64,000 nt of DNA, taken from positions 62,001 to 126,000 of the forward strand of contig CAMNCV010000130.1 in assembly GCA_946534585.1 (NCBI GenBank). Direction: 5' to 3'. Within the stretch, counting starts at the first letter, position 1. The number at the start of each line of letters is the position of its first letter. The translations under genes and the position numbers were made by a program. The notes below the pieces were generated by a model. That model was not told the origin of the DNA. It made no database searches and saw only the letters and a program-made list of their open reading frames with translations. This stretch comes from an uncultured Prevotellaceae bacterium (GTDB lineage Bacteria > Bacteroidota > Bacteroidia > Bacteroidales > Bacteroidaceae). This document shows, piece after piece, positions 33,414 through 43,087 of the stretch.

Positions 33414-33416
33414 GTC

Positions 33417-34373
33417 ATGAACGTATATAAGGAAAGATCATACGTAGCATGTATAAGAGATGGTTTCAGGTTCTTTGCAAAGAACCTGAAACCATTATGC
33501 CGTATCATGCTACCATACTGTATTATCATATCTGTAGTATCAATGCTGTTTAATGTCTGTATGCTGCGTATGGGCGTTACAATAACTAATGGTACTACTA
33601 TCCAGATATCAGACATTATGCTCGGATATGTATTTCTATTCCTTATCATGGTAGCTATGATGCTATGTTTCCTTTATGCCGACGGACGTCTGATGCTTTA
33701 CAACAGGCGCATGATGGGTGTAGAGCCGCCAGCAAACAAACTTGGTACGGGGAAGCACTGGATAATCACGCAGAAACGTACCAACCGCATGGTAAAACGT
33801 ATGTTGCCATTCATGGCTATATTTATGATAATGACATTAGTTTGCATGCTGACATTAGGAGCTTTTTTGGCCGTGGGTTCGGCTTGCGGATTAAAGGGCC
33901 TCATGCTGACAATTTTAATAATGCCCATATTTCTTTTGCTTTTTATAGCACTATTTGCAGCAATACAACCTTTAACTTATTCCGCTTTTGAATTTCTGAT
34001 AGAAGACAGAAAAATAACCCTGCGCAATATATGGAAATCATACAAGAATGGTTGTAAATACACATTAAAATATATGGGAGTGACCCTACTCACGTACTTT
34101 ATAACTATCGTTGTAACACTAATATTACGTCTTCCTGAATATGTATTCACTCAAGCTTATACGGAAAGTTTCAGGGAGAGTCTGCTAAACGGAGAAGAGG
34201 TGCATATCTCATCACTTGCCATGATAATGATACTCATTTTCAGTGCTTTGATTTCAGCGATAGTGCTTCTGGTAAACCACATACCATTGAACTTCGTACA
34301 GCTTTATCTATACGGCGATGCGAAAATGAAACAAAATCAGCACGTTTCTGATTATATAACAAATGAGGCTTAG
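33417..34373 (+). CDS. Hypothetical multi-pass membrane protein
   Basis: 318 aa with about 6 hydrophobic segments; starts 4 nt after the valS stop. Confidence 0.7.
   Translation: MNVYKERSYVACIRDGFRFFAKNLKPLCRIMLPYCIIISVVSMLFNVCMLRMGVTITNGTTIQISDIMLGYVFLFLIMVAMMLCFLYADGRLMLYNRRMMGVEPPANKLGTGKHWIITQKRTNRMVKRMLPFMAIFMIMTLVCMLTLGAFLAVGSACGLKGLMLTILIMPIFLLLFIALFAAIQPLTYSAFEFLIEDRKITLRNIWKSYKNGCKYTLKYMGVTLLTYFITIVVTLILRLPEYVFTQAYTESFRESLLNGEEVHISSLAMIMILIFSALISAIVLLVNHIPLNFVQLYLYGDAKMKQNQHVSDYITNEA
33460..33495. repeat. Perfect 36-bp palindrome within a CDS
   Basis: ATGGTTTCAGGTTCTTTGCAAAGAACCTGAAACCAT equals its own reverse complement. Confidence 0.97.
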
Positions 34374-34396
34374 AACAAACTGACCTTACCTAACTG

Positions 34397-35467
34397 ATGA
34401 AAAAAATATTATTCATAGATCGTGACGGCACGCTCATCAAGGAGCCTGCCGATGAACAGATAGACAGTTTCGAGAAACTGGAATTTGTAGATGGGGTATT
34501 CCGCAATCTCGGTTTCATTCGCAAGAACCTTGACTTCGAGTTTGTCATGGTTAGTAATCAAGACGGTCTCGGCACCGACTCTTTTCCCGAAGAAACATTC
34601 TGGCCTGTTCACAACTTCATTCTGAAAACCATGAAAGGCGAGGGTATTGAGTTTGAAAACATTCTCATAGACCGCCACTTCCCTGAGGATAACCACCCAT
34701 GTCGCAAACCTGGCACTGGTATGCTTACCCAGTATATCAACAATCCAGAGTATGACCTTGCGGGTTCCTATGTCATTGGCGACCGTGAGAGCGATGCACA
34801 ACTTGCGCATAACCTCGGTTGCCAATCGCTGATACTCGGCAAGGAAGGCATGACGTGGGATAAGATTGCCGAACTGCTCTTCGCCGGCGAACGCATCTAT
34901 GAAATAACACGCACTACAAAGGAAACCGATATCACGGTACGCCTTAACCTTGACGGTACGGGCAAATGTGACATAGAGACAGGTCTGGGTTTCTTCGACC
35001 ACATGCTCGAACAGATAGGACGTCACGGCATGATGGACTTGTACGTAAGATGCAAGGGTGACCTACACGTTGACGAGCACCATTCAATAGAAGACACAGG
35101 CATCGTACTTGGCGAATGTCTGCTCAAGGCTCTTGGCGACAAGCGTGGCATAGAGCGCTATGGTTACTCACTGCCGATGGATGACTGTCTATGTCAGGTA
35201 GCACTCGATTTCGGTGGTCGTCCTTGGCTAATATGGGATGCAGAGTTTCATCGCGAGAAGGTAGGCGAAATGCCTACAGAGATGTTCCACCATTTCTTCA
35301 AGAGCGTCAGCGATGCAGCGAAGATGAATCTGAACATCAAAGCCGAAGGAGAGAACGAGCATCACAAGATTGAAGGCATATTCAAGGCATTCGCACGCTC
35401 TATCCGAATGGCAGTAAAGCGCGATATATACCACTATCAGTTGCCTTCAACCAAAGGTGCATTATAA
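34397..35467 (+). CDS. hisB: Bifunctional histidinol-phosphatase/imidazoleglycerol-phosphate dehydratase
   Basis: [19 protein letters not shown] (HAD) plus [16 protein letters not shown]...[14 protein letters not shown]. Confidence 0.96.
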   Translation: MKKILFIDRDGTLIKEPADEQIDSFEKLEFVDGVFRNLGFIRKNLDFEFVMVSNQDGLGTDSFPEETFWPVHNFILKTMKGEGIEFENILIDRHFPEDNHPCRKPGTGMLTQYINNPEYDLAGSYVIGDRESDAQLAHNLGCQSLILGKEGMTWDKIAELLFAGERIYEITRTTKETDITVRLNLDGTGKCDIETGLGFFDHMLEQIGRHGMMDLYVRCKGDLHVDEHHSIEDTGIVLGECLLKALGDKRGIERYGYSLPMDDCLCQVALDFGGRPWLIWDAEFHREKVGEMPTEMFHHFFKSVSDAAKMNLNIKAEGENEHHKIEGIFKAFARSIRMAVKRDIYHYQLPSTKGAL

Positions 35468-35508
35468 ATAACGGGAATACAAACAACATTATAAACAAGA
35501 CAGAATAC

Positions 35509-37143
35509 ATGGAAAAAAGACTTCTTCTCGGTGACGAGGCTATAGCACTCGGAGCGATACATGCTGGATTAAGCGGTGTGTATGCATACCCAGGGACCCC
35601 GTCAACAGAGATTACTGAGTTTATTCAGACCAATGCCTATGCCAAAGAGCACGGCATACGCTCACGCTGGTGTACTAACGAAAAAACTGCCATGGAGGCC
35701 GCATTAGGTATGTCGTATGCAGGCAAACGTGCTCTTGTCTGTATGAAACACGTAGGCATGAACGTCTGCGCTGACGCTTTCATTAACAGCGCGATAACTG
35801 GCGTTGAGGGTGGTTTGGTAGTACTTGCTGCTGATGACCCTTCGATGCACTCGTCACAGAACGAACAAGACTCGCGTTTCTATGGCAAGTTTGCAATGAT
35901 TCCAATCTTTGAACCTTCCACACAGCAGGAGGCTTATGACATGATGTCGGTGGCATTCGACTTCTCTGAAGCAATAAAAGAGCCAGTATTACTGCGCGTA
36001 GTAACACGCTTGGCACACTCACGTGCAGGTGTCGTAGTAAAAGAGCCGAAAGCACAAAATGCCATGCGTCCGTCAGAAGATCAGTGGGTATTGCTACCTG
36101 GCATAGCCCGTAAAAAGTATGACGCGCTGATCGAAAAACAAGAGGCGATGCAGATGGCATCAAACAAGTCGGAATTCAATAAATCAGAATATACCGATGG
36201 TTCCAACAAGGCAGAGAAGACTGGCATCATAGCATGTGGCATTGCATATAACTACGTTAAGGAAGCTTTGTCACAGTTGCCTGAAGAGAAACGTGCACTC
36301 TATAACATAGAAAAGGTGTCACAGTATCCTCTGCCTGAGCAGCGTCTGCAGATGCTCGCCAAAGAGAGTAGCAAGCTACTCGTAGTAGAGGATGGCCAGC
36401 CAGTAGTAGAGCAAGATGTTAAAGCTTTGCTTGGCACTGATTACATCGTAACAGGTCGCTTGACAGGTGCTTTGCCACGCACTGGCGAACTGACACCTGA
36501 CAGCGTTGCTGCCGCACTTGGTGTAGAGGCACCACAGCTGATGGCTCCGGCAAAGAACCTTGCAGGCCGTCCACCACAGCTATGTCAGGGCTGCGGTCAT
36601 CGCGATGTATATGCCGCGCTCAACAAGGTTGCCGAGGAATATCCCGACCACCGTATCTTCGGCGACATCGGTTGCTATACACTTGGCGCACTGCCACCAT
36701 TCAAGGCTCTGTCAAGTTGCGTTGATATGGGTGCTTCCATTACGATGGCTAAGGGTGCAGCAGATGCCGGTCTATTCCCTTCTATCGCTGTAATTGGCGA
36801 CTCAACCTTTACTCACTCAGGAATGACAGGTCTGCTTGATGCAGTCAATGACAAGTCAAACATCGTGGTTGTGATATCAGATAACCTCACAACGGGCATG
36901 ACAGGCGGACAGGATTCTGCCGGTACCAACAAGTTTGAGGCTATCTGTCTCGGACTGGGTGTAGAGCCAGAACACGTTCGCGTGGTTGTACCTCTTCCGA
37001 AGAACATGGAGGAGATTACTCGCACCATACGCGAGGAGATAGAGTACAACGGCGTATCGGTAATCATTCCACGTCGTGAGTGCATACAGACAGCTGCCCG
37101 CCACGCAAGAGAAAAGGCAAAAGCAGCAAAAGCAGAACAGTAA
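35509..37143 (+). CDS. iorA: Indolepyruvate ferredoxin oxidoreductase, alpha subunit (TPP-dependent)
   Basis: YAYPGTPSTEITEFIQ; PPQLCQGCGHRDVYAALNK; GDIGCYTLG; GDSTFTHSGMTGLLDAV. Confidence 0.94.
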   Translation: MEKRLLLGDEAIALGAIHAGLSGVYAYPGTPSTEITEFIQTNAYAKEHGIRSRWCTNEKTAMEAALGMSYAGKRALVCMKHVGMNVCADAFINSAITGVEGGLVVLAADDPSMHSSQNEQDSRFYGKFAMIPIFEPSTQQEAYDMMSVAFDFSEAIKEPVLLRVVTRLAHSRAGVVVKEPKAQNAMRPSEDQWVLLPGIARKKYDALIEKQEAMQMASNKSEFNKSEYTDGSNKAEKTGIIACGIAYNYVKEALSQLPEEKRALYNIEKVSQYPLPEQRLQMLAKESSKLLVVEDGQPVVEQDVKALLGTDYIVTGRLTGALPRTGELTPDSVAAALGVEAPQLMAPAKNLAGRPPQLCQGCGHRDVYAALNKVAEEYPDHRIFGDIGCYTLGALPPFKALSSCVDMGASITMAKGAADAGLFPSIAVIGDSTFTHSGMTGLLDAVNDKSNIVVVISDNLTTGMTGGQDSAGTNKFEAICLGLGVEPEHVRVVVPLPKNMEEITRTIREEIEYNGVSVIIPRRECIQTAARHAREKAKAAKAEQ

Positions 37144-37155
37144 CAGTAAACAATA

Positions 37156-37731
37156 ATGAAGAAAGATATTATACTATGCGGTGTTGGAGGACAAGGTATT
37201 CTCTCTATCGCAACGATAATAGGCGAGGCAGCAACCAAGGCTGACATAAACCTGAAGCAAGCTGAGGTTCACGGGATGAGCCAGCGCGGTGGCGACGTAC
37301 AGTCGAACCTCCGCCTGTCAACGGAGACTATATATAGCGACCTAATACCAAAGGGAGGGGCTGACGTCATCATCTCCATGGAACCTATGGAGGCTCTGCG
37401 CTATCTGCCATACCTTTCAAAGGACGGCGTAATCGTAACAAGCAACAAGCCTTTTGTCAACATACCAAACTATCCCGACGAGGAGGCTCTGTTTGCGGAA
37501 TTGGCATCTCTGCCCAACGTAGTACAACTTGACATTGAAGCCGTGGCGAAGGAAGCAGGCTCAATACGCAGTGCCAACGTTGTCTTGCTTGGAATGGCTG
37601 CAAAATACATTGAGATAGTATCTGCTGATGCTCTGCGAAATGCCGTTGCTACAATCTTTGCCCGTAAGGGAGAGAAGATTGTTGAGGCTAACCTCAAGGC
37701 ATTTGACAAGGGTGCCGAGGCTGCAGCATAA
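37156..37731 (+). CDS. iorB: Indolepyruvate oxidoreductase, beta subunit
   Basis: DIILCGVGGQGILSIATIIGEAA...EVHGMSQRGGDVQSNLR. Confidence 0.94.
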   Translation: MKKDIILCGVGGQGILSIATIIGEAATKADINLKQAEVHGMSQRGGDVQSNLRLSTETIYSDLIPKGGADVIISMEPMEALRYLPYLSKDGVIVTSNKPFVNIPNYPDEEALFAELASLPNVVQLDIEAVAKEAGSIRSANVVLLGMAAKYIEIVSADALRNAVATIFARKGEKIVEANLKAFDKGAEAAA

Positions 37732-37756
37732 ATGCTATCGTAATAGAAAACACTAT

Positions 37757-37796
37757 CAGAGCCTGTCAAGAAGTATTCCTGACAGGCTCTGTTTTT
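37757..37796 (+). terminator. Intrinsic terminator after iorAB
   Basis: CAGAGCCTGTCA-N11-TGACAGGCTCTG-TTTTTG. Confidence 0.85.
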
Positions 37797-37848
37797 GTTC
37801 CTAATTCACAACGAATAAATCTGTATTAGGCGAAAGACTATCCCTTTC

Positions 37849-39957
37849 TCAAAATCTAAACTTTAGTTGTAAGTCAATATCCGTTTGACGATTAGAAAAT
37901 ATTGTACGCTCGCCACTGCTTATAGTATTGCGATTAAAATACCGAGTATGGCCTGCTTTTACCATAGCCATCAATCGCTCCGTGATATTATATCTAAACA
38001 TAAGTGCAAGACGAATGCCTTTTCCATAGTATGATGAAAGCGTAGAAGAGTAAAGCGTAGTGCGCTCATGGGCATACATACGCGAATCATAGTCATCTGT
38101 TGCGAAGTAAGTTGCCATAGCATAGGCATTAAATCTCTCAAGAAACGAATATTCTGCCTGCTGTGATATTATAAATCCGGCAGAAGAACTATCGAAGGAA
38201 AGACGACAGACCTCTGCTTGGGTCTTGAGCATTAAATGCTCTGAGTTATATACTGCAATAGTTCTCAAGCGCTGATCTGTGCGCCATGCCATCTGTTTTC
38301 TACCATCTATTGTTAAATCGCGCTGACGACTGTTAGCACGATAGCGTAGCGAGAATGTCCACTTCCGCTGACTATAAGTAGCTGTAATACAGTTATCCCA
38401 AGAATATGAAGAACCCGATATTCGATATTTCAGCCACGGATAATATGCTATATCCGTATAGCCTTCAATTGTAAACGAGTTTAAGGGATGATACTGCGCT
38501 GCAAGATATATTCCACTTTCATTCTGCACACCACTGCCACTGCTGAAAGCTGAGCCGTGAATTGCATAGTAACGATATGAATAATAACGCTGTACCAACG
38601 ACAATGACAGGTCTTCCCTTAACCTCCACAGAGCAGTATTGAGCGTAGCGACGGCTCCTTTGTCATTTATAGCCGTCTCACCACTCAGCGTGACTGTGCG
38701 ATTTCTGAGCGTATAATCAACTGCAACATTATAGAAACTCCGTCCATGCGGATTATACAGCCGATATAACCGTGACGAACTAATGGTGTCAGCCTTGCCG
38801 TAAGTAGGATTAAGCGTTCGGTTGAAGGTTGTGCCAACCAACGACAATCCAAGTAACCATTGTGTCTTTCTTGCCACTGAAGACGTATGACGCAGATGCA
38901 CACCGACATCTGTCTGCACCGTATTATGCTTTCTTTTCATCTCTGCTATGGTGCGGTGTTGTGGCGAATAGAGCAGTGATGAGACCGTTATGGTGTCTGC
39001 ACATAGCGTAGCATCAACATATTGGCATGACACGAAAGATGAAAGTTGTAATCGAGGAGAAAGGTCATAGCTTACTGCTACGCCTTGAAAATGCTTACTA
39101 TCCCCTGCGCTGCTATGCGGAGTGAAGGCATTAGTCAGTCTGCCCACAGACGAGAGCATCGATTGTTTCCCCATGGTAAAGGCGGTATTCAGCGAGAGGC
39201 CCATACCATATTGCGCACGGAAGTGGCCTATTATTATTCGCCGAAATCGCCCCAGGTTGTTAAATATCAGATTGAAAGAATAGGTGTCATAACCTAATGT
39301 GTTTCCTTTTGAGAAGAAAGGCTCTGCCGCTGTCTTGCCGCCTGTAAGGTTAAACGTCACATTATTCCTTGATTTCAACTGATAACGCAGTGAGTGTTTC
39401 AATGGGTCGCCGAGGAAAGCCCCAGCATATTTATTGCCCGTAGCTGCAGCCAGACCTCGATCGCCTGCGCGGTAATAGGTGGGGATGGTTACCGTTGCTA
39501 TCACCGTATGTTGCAAGGAACTAAGTGATTTCTTCAACTGTTTTTTGCTATACCATGGTTCTCCCTGTGTATTTTCTACATATAAAAAACAAGAAAGATA
39601 CCTCTGCAACCTTTCATCTACTGAGGGTATCAGCACCATCTCACTCAATGTCTTGAAATTGCCGTATCGCTCCCGATACTCTAAGATATCGTTGATTATA
39701 TTAAGGTTCATCCCTGGTATCTGCAGGAAGTCGGCAACTTCCGCCTTATTGATGTTAAGCGGACACTGAGCCAATTCCGTAAGTTGCTCAAATGCTGCTT
39801 CATAGTCAGCCGCACCCTCATCGCTACTCTCAAACATGTCATGCAGATATTCTTCCCATGGAGCAGTATCTGCAGCTAATGCGCAATGCGCAAACTGCAG
39901 TAGCAATATGGTAAGGGCTATGTTTAGGTATCTCGATATATTGCGCAGTATTGTCAT
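37849..39957 (-). CDS. Outer-membrane beta-barrel-like protein with N-terminal helix-hairpin-helix repeats
   Basis: Signal peptide, LNINKAEVADFLQIPGMNLNIINDILEYRERYGNFKTLSEMVLIP (ComEA-type HhH), then alternating beta-strand pattern ending KFRF. Start trimmed to ATG 39957 (ATGA overlap with upstream gene). Confidence 0.75.
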   Translation of the reverse strand: MTILRNISRYLNIALTILLLQFAHCALAADTAPWEEYLHDMFESSDEGAADYEAAFEQLTELAQCPLNINKAEVADFLQIPGMNLNIINDILEYRERYGNFKTLSEMVLIPSVDERLQRYLSCFLYVENTQGEPWYSKKQLKKSLSSLQHTVIATVTIPTYYRAGDRGLAAATGNKYAGAFLGDPLKHSLRYQLKSRNNVTFNLTGGKTAAEPFFSKGNTLGYDTYSFNLIFNNLGRFRRIIIGHFRAQYGMGLSLNTAFTMGKQSMLSSVGRLTNAFTPHSSAGDSKHFQGVAVSYDLSPRLQLSSFVSCQYVDATLCADTITVSSLLYSPQHRTIAEMKRKHNTVQTDVGVHLRHTSSVARKTQWLLGLSLVGTTFNRTLNPTYGKADTISSSRLYRLYNPHGRSFYNVAVDYTLRNRTVTLSGETAINDKGAVATLNTALWRLREDLSLSLVQRYYSYRYYAIHGSAFSSGSGVQNESGIYLAAQYHPLNSFTIEGYTDIAYYPWLKYRISGSSYSWDNCITATYSQRKWTFSLRYRANSRQRDLTIDGRKQMAWRTDQRLRTIAVYNSEHLMLKTQAEVCRLSFDSSSAGFIISQQAEYSFLERFNAYAMATYFATDDYDSRMYAHERTTLYSSTLSSYYGKGIRLALMFRYNITERLMAMVKAGHTRYFNRNTISSGERTIFSNRQTDIDLQLKFRF

Positions 39958-40709
39958 TTGAAGAGCAACTCGGTAACTTCTGACATGTTTTTGCATACGA
40001 TGTCGGCACCAGCCTGCCACAGTTCTTCATCTGACAGCGGTCCCGTATTCACGGCTATGGTAAAGCACTGTGCAGCCACGGCTGCCCTTACACCCAGCGG
40101 AGCGTTTTCTATGACAATCGTTTGCCACGGCTGCAGACTGGCTGTTGCCGACAGCATTCCCTCGCCACGTAATACTGTCGTGGCTTTCTGCATACCCATT
40201 ATGTAAGGGTCTGGGGCGGGTTTCCCACGATTTACGTCGTTTGCCGTAACGATAATGCGTGGCGATACCAGTCCTTTGAAGTCCTGGAGTATGCGGTTAA
40301 TCAACGTTGGCTGACCACTGCCTGTTACTACTCCTATATGATAGTCGTTTGCATGCAATCTCTCTTGCAGGGTTTTCACTCCGGAAATCAGCGGTGCTAT
40401 GCCTTTTGATGCATATACTTCTGACTTGTATTTATACATACTTGCGGCTTCTTTGTCTGTCACTGGTTCTCCTTGCTGCTCACGAGTAATAATTTTTATG
40501 GTTTCAACTCCGCGCATACCTTCATAGCGAAAGGCATCCATCTTGCTCATTTCGTATCCGAAATGCCGCATACTTTCGTTCCACGAGTATGCGTGGTTCC
40601 ACATAGAGTCATACAACACTCCGTCCATATCGAATAAAGCCACCTTTGGGGCGAAACAACTGAAGGAGTGCTTCTGTAGATATTGTGCTATTGCGTTATC
40701 CAAATACAT
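39954..40709 (-). CDS. HAD-family phosphatase (beta-phosphoglucomutase-like)
   Basis: VALFDMDGVLYDSMWNHAYSW...VVTGSGQPTLINRIL...NRGKPAPDPYIMG...VIENAPLGVRAAVAA. Confidence 0.92.
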   Translation of the reverse strand: MYLDNAIAQYLQKHSFSCFAPKVALFDMDGVLYDSMWNHAYSWNESMRHFGYEMSKMDAFRYEGMRGVETIKIITREQQGEPVTDKEAASMYKYKSEVYASKGIAPLISGVKTLQERLHANDYHIGVVTGSGQPTLINRILQDFKGLVSPRIIVTANDVNRGKPAPDPYIMGMQKATTVLRGEGMLSATASLQPWQTIVIENAPLGVRAAVAAQCFTIAVNTGPLSDEELWQAGADIVCKNMSEVTELLFK

Positions 40710-40867
40710 TATTTTGTGTCTTTCTTCTGATTGTATAAGTTTTCACCGCCACGCAGTGCATCGAACGGAGCAAACTGTGCCGCACGATTATAGAGTGTCA
40801 TTGGTGCGTGGCGTTTTGACTTATGATGGGGCAGATTTATTATATCATCGTATTCTGTCTGTTCCAC
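40709..40867 (-). CDS. Small 52-aa ORF (GTG start), YolD-like N-terminal motif; TAATG coupling to the HAD gene
   Basis: Hand translation: (M)[51 protein letters not shown]. The [33 protein letters not shown] pattern recurs in YolD-like small proteins. Below the ORF-track length cutoff. Confidence 0.65.
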   Translation of the reverse strand: MEQTEYDDIINLPHHKSKRHAPMTLYNRAAQFAPFDALRGGENLYNQKKDTK

Positions 40868-40909
40868 TCTTTATATCCTCCTCTTTTTCAAGTATTTCCT
40901 TATGCTATT

Positions 40910-40997
40910 GTAAAAGCTATCTGATTACCATGTAAAAGCTATGCGATAACAGCGTAATAGCTACCTGATTACAGTGTAAAAGCTATGCTTTTACTTT
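40910..40997. repeat. 22-bp dyad-repeat array 3 (4 units)
   Basis: Contiguous 22-mers: GTAAAAGCTATCTGATTACCAT / GTAAAAGCTATGCGATAACAGC / GTAATAGCTACCTGATTACAGT / GTAAAAGCTATGCTTTTACTTT. Confidence 0.93.
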
Positions 40998-42264
40998 ATG
41001 ATGTCTTTAATATGAATTTTACAGGTTTAACGAGGCGGAGGTAATATTTGTCAGCTATATATGTATACGTAAATTTTGTACTATTGTATAAACAAAATTT
41101 ATTGGTTGCATCATTACACAGATAATAATAATCATCAGTAAAATGTATTTTGTCTGCATTTGGTGAGATTTCAACAAAACCTTTATTGAATTTTTTATTT
41201 TGCAAAGCCTGCCTAATCAATTTCATATGTTCTTCCGTTGGAATGCTCCAACCACTTATATCGCCTTCTATATATTCTGATGCTAATGTTGATGCTTGAT
41301 TTGGATTACTTGCACCTTCATCAGCAGATGACACTTCCGACCACTCCTTCAAGCTAAGTAACAAAGCATTTCCTTCTTCATCTATAGTAGTAACCACATG
41401 CCCATTCCATACCGAGCAAGCCTCTGGCAGTTCATCAACATAAAACACGGAAGCATCAGAAGGGGTGATTTCTTCTTTCTTGTCAGCAACGTCACCAAAT
41501 GCAAAGTCATGATTAACCTCCTCGCCCCAATCTTCAAAGTCAAGAGAGAAAGATAGTTTCGCATAGTTCACACCTGACATATATGACCCATGGAAATTAT
41601 AAGGATAGCCTGCCTTTATAGCATTGGGATATACATAAGAATAATTCTTTGACGTCGTTTTATCCGTACTATGTATTATAGTCAAACTAACTTTATCTGC
41701 TACTGAGGGCAATACATATACGGTGTCAGTTACCCAATAAGAATTTTTCTTCTTACACGACAATTCAACGTTTCTGCCCTGTCCCAAGTTTCCATTTATA
41801 TCTATAGAGCCATAAAGAGAATCTACCCTTACCTTCACATCACTGGCATCTGCTGACACATCCGCCAACGTGACACTCAACCGCGCTACTGCATACTTCA
41901 TTGTGAGGTTAGCCGTTGCGCCCGACTTGTCAAGCAGACACGTAGTTTTGCCTATGATAAGCGGCTCTGTGGAATAACCCTTAGAGAAATCCATACTTCC
42001 ACTGACGGCCATGATAGTATAATTGCCCGTAGGCAAAGTAAACTCCACTGGTTCGTCAAGCGAGTTTACCGACAGATGAACTTGCTCCGTTCCCTGCGCA
42101 TCAAATGTGTATATATCTATAGGATAAACCAATGCCACGTTATCAGCTACATTAGTATTCAGTTTCAATAAATGCATGTTACTGGTTTCATCCGTATCAA
42201 AAATCTCCGTTGAGCAGCTTGCCATCATCATTACAAGCATTGCAAAGGTCAGTAATTGTTTCAT
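40996..42264 (-). CDS. FimB/Mfa2-like fimbrial anchor lipoprotein with C-terminal extension
   Basis: Lipobox MLVMMMASCST; LPTGNYTIMAVSG; KYAVARLSVTLADVS; VYVLPS..., typical of the Mfa2/FimB family. Confidence 0.65.
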   Translation of the reverse strand: MKQLLTFAMLVMMMASCSTEIFDTDETSNMHLLKLNTNVADNVALVYPIDIYTFDAQGTEQVHLSVNSLDEPVEFTLPTGNYTIMAVSGSMDFSKGYSTEPLIIGKTTCLLDKSGATANLTMKYAVARLSVTLADVSADASDVKVRVDSLYGSIDINGNLGQGRNVELSCKKKNSYWVTDTVYVLPSVADKVSLTIIHSTDKTTSKNYSYVYPNAIKAGYPYNFHGSYMSGVNYAKLSFSLDFEDWGEEVNHDFAFGDVADKKEEITPSDASVFYVDELPEACSVWNGHVVTTIDEEGNALLLSLKEWSEVSSADEGASNPNQASTLASEYIEGDISGWSIPTEEHMKLIRQALQNKKFNKGFVEISPNADKIHFTDDYYYLCNDATNKFCLYNSTKFTYTYIADKYYLRLVKPVKFILKTS

Positions 42265-42298
42265 TGGTATGTTTTCTATATAATATTTTATCCGTAGT

Positions 42299-43075
42299 TC
42301 AAACTAATTTATACGCATCCCCATCAGCAAGTACAGGGAATTTCTCACGAAAGGCATACAGTCTATTCATATCAAGTTTTACCGTAACCACTTGTTCCTC
42401 ATTATCTTTCGCCATTCCCAGTATTCGTCCGTAAGCATCCATTACCACCGTGCCACCATTGTAATGACACTGCGGGTCGTCGCCGACTCTGTTAACGCCC
42501 AATACGAAGCATTGGTTTTCCAAAGCACGAGCACACAATAACGCGTCCCATACTCTGCGACGACCTTCTGGCCAGTTGGCTACATAAATCACAGCATCAT
42601 AATCTCCGCGATTACGAGAATATACGGGAAAGCGCAAGTCGTAGCATACCTGCAGCAGGAAACGCACGCCTCGCCAGTGAACAATCACACGCCTGTCGCC
42701 CGCCGTATAATGCTTATCTTCATGACCATAGGTAAACAGATGGCGCTTATCGTAATAGTCATAACCCTCAGGAGTCACAAACATGAAACGATTACGGAAA
42801 CTACCGTCAGCCAACTTGATGGCTACAGAACCAGCAATGGCTGCATTATATTTCCGTGCGATGCTACGCATCCTGTCAAAGGTTTCTGTGAACCCAGTAT
42901 CATCATCTGCCCTTTCTGCCACATTCTCTGGCTCAGTGGCAAAGCCCGTTGTCCACATCTCTGGCAAAATATAAAGGTCTGACGCCTCTGCCTGACTTAT
43001 AAGCCTTTCGGCTTTTTGCCAGTTAGCAGAGGTGTCAGACCATCTGATATCTGTTTGTAAGAGTGAAACCCTCAT
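42299..43075 (-). CDS. Nitrilase-family carbon-nitrogen hydrolase (omega-amidase, YafV-like)
   Basis: LPEMWTTGFA (Glu), KRHLFTYGHED (Lys), LLQVCYDLRFPVYSRN (Cys). Confidence 0.9.
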   Translation of the reverse strand: MRVSLLQTDIRWSDTSANWQKAERLISQAEASDLYILPEMWTTGFATEPENVAERADDDTGFTETFDRMRSIARKYNAAIAGSVAIKLADGSFRNRFMFVTPEGYDYYDKRHLFTYGHEDKHYTAGDRRVIVHWRGVRFLLQVCYDLRFPVYSRNRGDYDAVIYVANWPEGRRRVWDALLCARALENQCFVLGVNRVGDDPQCHYNGGTVVMDAYGRILGMAKDNEEQVVTVKLDMNRLYAFREKFPVLADGDAYKLV

Positions 43076-43087
43076 ATATGGCTACGC

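Noticed and set aside
33137-33649. 170-aa minus ORF containing GFRFFAKNLKP
   Set aside because: Antisense to valS and the membrane-protein gene; peptide identity is caused by the 36-bp palindrome.
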